64,000 nucleotides of DNA, from NCBI RefSeq assembly GCF_001624705.1, contig NZ_JSEO01000016.1, forward strand, positions 1 to 64,000, read 5' to 3'. The position numbers were made by a program, and so were the translations under genes. The notes beneath the pieces were generated by a model. That model was not told the origin of the DNA and made no database searches. It saw only the letters and a list, made by a program, of their open reading frames with translations. The DNA is from Marinomonas sp. SBI8L. GTDB taxonomy: Bacteria > Pseudomonadota > Gammaproteobacteria > Pseudomonadales > Marinomonadaceae. Below are positions 61,388 to 64,000 of the stretch, piece after piece (within the stretch, counting starts at the first letter, position 1; the number at the start of each line of letters is the position of its first letter).

Positions 61388-62287
61388 TTAACGAGAAAGT
61401 TTATACCAAGCTGCTAATAATTTGCTGAGTTCTTTACTGGCGCTATTTCGCTTTTCACTTTCTCTTATTAAGGCTGACCAAGCTAGGTCTAGGCCTTTTT
61501 CGCCGAGCTTCGTATAGCTTAATCTTTGTGATTGTAATGCTGCATCGACTGCCCATTTAGACAGAATACTCATACCTAATCCTGCGCTAATTAATTCTAT
61601 GATGGCATCTGTCATTTCTACCACTTCCACCTGTTGAGGAATAACACCAGAGGGACGAATAAAGCGTTCATATTCAAACCCAGGTAAGACATTTTGGCTA
61701 TAGGTGTAATACTGCTCTTGGCTAAGATCTTGCGCTTCTATATAGGGTTTATGGCTGAGAGGGTGGTCGTAAGGTGTGACGAGTACTAGCTCATCTTCAA
61801 ACAGTGGAATGGGAATAATACCCGGGGTTGCGAGATAACCCGGTGCAATGACGATATCCACTGACCCATGTTGCAAACTGGTAATCGGGTTTTGTGTTGC
61901 TGAGGCGACTAATTGTAATTTGAGCTTAGGCGCTTTTTGGCTAGCGTATTGAATAAATTCAGGTAACCAGTGATAGCAAGAATAAGAGGCGACACCAAGC
62001 CGTACTATTTGGTTTTGATCACTGGCATTTTGTTCAAAGTCATTTTCAGCTCTTTCAAGCACAGGTAGCGAGTGCAATGCCGCTTGAGTGATTAAACTGC
62101 CAGCAGGTGTGAGTTTTAAGCGCCTGCCTTCTTTCTCAAAAAACTTGCCTCCCATGCGGCGTTCTGCCTCGGCGATTCTGTGACTCAAAGCCGATTGGCT
62201 AATGCCGAGAGCATCTGCAGCTTGTGCCACATTACCTAACTCTGAGATCGCTTTAAGCATTTGCCAGTGTCTAATTTCGAGCTTCAT
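61388..62287 (-). CDS. LysR-family regulator (MetR-like)
   Basis: 299 residues from the ATG at 62287, chosen because AGG lies nine bases before it and because the protein then begins MKLEIRHWQML like MetR. HTH at NVAQAADALGISQSALSHRIAEAERRMG (about residues 18-45, in segments). The binding domain (VRLGVASYSCYHWLPEFI, LVTPYDHPL, GLGMSILSKWA) fits the MetR group. It is divergent from the EamA gene at 62430, which it may regulate. Confidence 0.85.
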   Translation of the reverse strand: MKLEIRHWQMLKAISELGNVAQAADALGISQSALSHRIAEAERRMGGKFFEKEGRRLKLTPAGSLITQAALHSLPVLERAENDFEQNASDQNQIVRLGVASYSCYHWLPEFIQYASQKAPKLKLQLVASATQNPITSLQHGSVDIVIAPGYLATPGIIPIPLFEDELVLVTPYDHPLSHKPYIEAQDLSQEQYYTYSQNVLPGFEYERFIRPSGVIPQQVEVVEMTDAIIELISAGLGMSILSKWAVDAALQSQRLSYTKLGEKGLDLAWSALIRESEKRNSASKELSKLLAAWYKLSR

Positions 62288-62429
62288 TATTGAGCCTGTA
62301 TTGTTAATTAATACATGCAGGTTTTGCATGTATTTAATAATTAATTCACTTATATATTAATCTAGTTTCAACTATTGTCTAGCCTATTGAAGCGTTACTG
62401 GAATCTAAGGCTAATAAGGACAAAACTGA

Positions 62430-63392
62430 ATGAGTTTTAACCAAATCAAAGAGATACAAAGCGTGAGCACACAAGCAAGTGGCCCAATAATGGTGCTGTT
62501 AGCTGCGATTGGCTTTGGATTTAACCCTCTCTTTGCTCAAATACTGTTTGCACAAGGTATGTCGGCTGAAATGGTGACGCTTTATCGTTTTATCTTACCT
62601 GGTATTCTCCTGTCATTTTATTTACCAACCCCTGCTTCACTATGGCCAGAAGTGAGCAGAATGCTAATGCTAGGGTTTGCAAATGGGATAGGTATTTTTG
62701 CCTACTTTTATGCTTTACAAACTTTAGCTTCGGCGACGGCGATTCTGATTTATTACACTTATCCTTTTTTCTCCTTACTGCTTGGCGTGCTTATTTTTAA
62801 ACGCAGTGTGAATACGAATGCGGTTTTATCCGCTGCTTTAGTGTTGATTGCGGCATCATTAGTGATAGATCCCGCTGCTTTATCGATGGAATCTAAATTT
62901 GCTTTAATAGGTTGCTTCCTTGCACCCTTGGTATTTGCTTTTCAAATTCAATATTTAGCTAAGCCTAAACAAAGTTTAACGGCACCAAGAAGGATGGCAT
63001 GGGGCACGCTTGGACACCTGATTGTGCTGATTCCTTTAGCCATTTATTGCGCTCCACAAATGATATTTCCTGTAGAAGCGAGCGGGTGGTGGGCTTTAAT
63101 CGGACTAGCTTTTATCGCGGCGGCTATTCCTCAATATTTGTTTGTGATAGGAGCGATTAAAACCAAGCCAGAAATTATTGCGATTTTTGGTTCTGCTGAG
63201 CTGGTGGTAGCCATGCTGTCTTGTGCTTTATTACTAGATCAAAGTTTAACTCGATTGGATATCACGGCCATGTTATTGGTGATGATAGCGCTAGCGATTC
63301 GTCATCCTGCCCCTAAGCAAGAAAGTAAGCCACGTCAGACAGACTCTCATTTCTCCAAAGCGGTGGTCCAGCCACTAAAGCAAGCCTCTTAA
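62430..63392 (+). CDS. EamA-family (DMT) transporter
   Basis: 320 residues, ten membrane helices in two EamA repeats. GFGFNPLFAQILFAQGMSAEMVTLYRFILPG at the start (in segments), ALQTLASATAILIYYTYPFF and the second repeat from about residue 155. Transports small metabolites or amino acids, direction unknown. Divergent from the MetR-like regulator. Confidence 0.87.
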   Translation: MSFNQIKEIQSVSTQASGPIMVLLAAIGFGFNPLFAQILFAQGMSAEMVTLYRFILPGILLSFYLPTPASLWPEVSRMLMLGFANGIGIFAYFYALQTLASATAILIYYTYPFFSLLLGVLIFKRSVNTNAVLSAALVLIAASLVIDPAALSMESKFALIGCFLAPLVFAFQIQYLAKPKQSLTAPRRMAWGTLGHLIVLIPLAIYCAPQMIFPVEASGWWALIGLAFIAAAIPQYLFVIGAIKTKPEIIAIFGSAELVVAMLSCALLLDQSLTRLDITAMLLVMIALAIRHPAPKQESKPRQTDSHFSKAVVQPLKQAS

Positions 63393-63501
63393 AGTGATTG
63401 CTGTTAAACTCTTTTTCTTAGGTTATTAGGGCAAGCACCTAGGTTTAAAACTTAGGTTTAAGTTAAAGATTTAAGTTGAAGATTTAAGTTGAAGGGTAAA
63501 G

Positions 63502-64000
63502 ATGATTGCAATCATATGGATGACAGGCAGTTTGGTGTCATTTTGTCTAATGGCGGTAGCGGCAAGAGAATTAGCTGGAGAATTGTCGATCTTCCAAGCT
63601 CTCTTTTTTCGTAGCGCCATCGGCCTTATTTGTTTAAGTGTGATTTACCTTGCTCTCAAAGAAAAACCTCAACTGAGTACCAATCGATTAAAGCTGCATT
63701 CTTTACGTAATTTTGTCCACTTTGCAGGGCAGTATGGCTGGTTTATGGGAATCAGCTTATTACCTTTGGCAAATGTGTTTGCATTAGAATTTACTGTCCC
63801 TGTTTGGACGGCCCTTATTGCCGCCTTCTTTTTAAAAGAAACCTTAACGCAGAAAAAAATAATTGCGATTTGCCTTGGCCTGATGGGTGTTCTCATCATA
63901 GTGAAGCCTGGCTATGGCATTTTTGAGCTTGCTTCCTTAATCGTCATCGGGGCGGCTATGTGTTATGCCGTTGCCTATACCACCACTAAAGCCTTAATGA
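63502..64000 (+). CDS. EamA-family (DMT) transporter, partial
   Basis: At least 166 codons, cut by the window end. It starts at the ATG 63502 with GAAGGG upstream. The protein begins MIAIIWMTGSLVSFCLMAVA, followed by AARELAGELSIFQALFFRSAIGLI and QYGWFMGISLLPLANVFALEFTVPVW in segments, the first EamA repeat. It lies 110 bases after the previous EamA gene on the same strand and could be co-transcribed with it. The stop codon lies outside the window. Confidence 0.8.
   Translation, partial: MIAIIWMTGSLVSFCLMAVAARELAGELSIFQALFFRSAIGLICLSVIYLALKEKPQLSTNRLKLHSLRNFVHFAGQYGWFMGISLLPLANVFALEFTVPVWTALIAAFFLKETLTQKKIIAICLGLMGVLIIVKPGYGIFELASLIVIGAAMCYAVAYTTTKALM

Noticed and set aside
1-64000. CRISPR arrays, rRNA or tRNA genes
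   Set aside because: No regularly spaced identical repeats and no tRNA-like cloverleaf or rRNA sequence was recognised by eye; a covariance-model search would be needed to exclude small RNAs.

Overview
The window looks like part of a chromosome of a marine gammaproteobacterium. The gene content (Mrp sodium/proton antiporter, Na+/alanine symporter, ProVWX, GbcAB-like betaine demethylase, many LysR and GlxA-type regulators, a cassette array) and the moderate to low GC suggest Marinomonas or a related Oceanospirillales genus. That placement is inference; no rRNA or tRNA gene was seen to confirm it.

Region 1 (1-6.66 kb) is a stretch of an integron cassette array. Small genes all read rightward and are separated by five recognisable attC sites plus two damaged ones. 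No integrase gene lies in the window. Cargo includes a caspase-like peptidase, a protein joining an HNH-like zinc module to two PD-(D/E)XK-like nuclease modules, a winged-helix-like membrane protein paired with a zinc-ribbon protein, two small exported proteins, and a decayed duplicate. Diverged copies of a roughly 70-base repeat lie at 221-290 and 7468-7540.

Region 2 (6.7-22.9 kb) is mostly housekeeping: a RimJ-like acetyltransferase, a DUF2214-like membrane protein, a complete six-gene Mrp antiporter operon with fused A and B subunits, the relic of an AAA-ATPase gene, pssA, a glyoxalase-fold protein, a GNAT enzyme, a RidA protein, a Tsx/OmpK-like porin, an alanine symporter and D-serine dehydratase.

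Region 3 (22.9-28.1 kb) holds two LysR regulators and a redox operon: DsbA-like oxidoreductase, glutathione transferase, and a PNPOx-fold/ferredoxin-reductase fusion.

Region 4 (28.2-50.7 kb) looks like a catabolic island for a quaternary amine. ProVWX imports the compound. A Rieske oxygenase (GbcA type) and its flavin/2Fe-2S reductase (GbcB type) would N-demethylate it. A DapA-fold lyase or deaminase, an aldehyde dehydrogenase and a DAO-family flavoenzyme would process the product. MmgE/PrpD, a 2-oxoglutarate oxygenase, two SDRs, AzlCD and several LysR/GlxA regulators surround them. The set recalls hydroxyproline-betaine and proline-betaine pathways, but no known epimerase or racemase is present. 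Two MITE-like elements with IS5-type ends sit exactly at the stop codons of two genes here.

Region 5 (50.9-64 kb) holds regulator-plus-operon sets: LysR with glutathionyl-hydroquinone reductase, a LigB-type dioxygenase and a HbpS/GlcG protein; a MocR regulator facing a class II aldolase and a second DapA-fold enzyme, with repeated CTGGA boxes between them; then AlkD-like repair protein, a LysE exporter, a GlxA regulator with a cysteine hydrolase, and two EamA transporters, the last cut by the window end.
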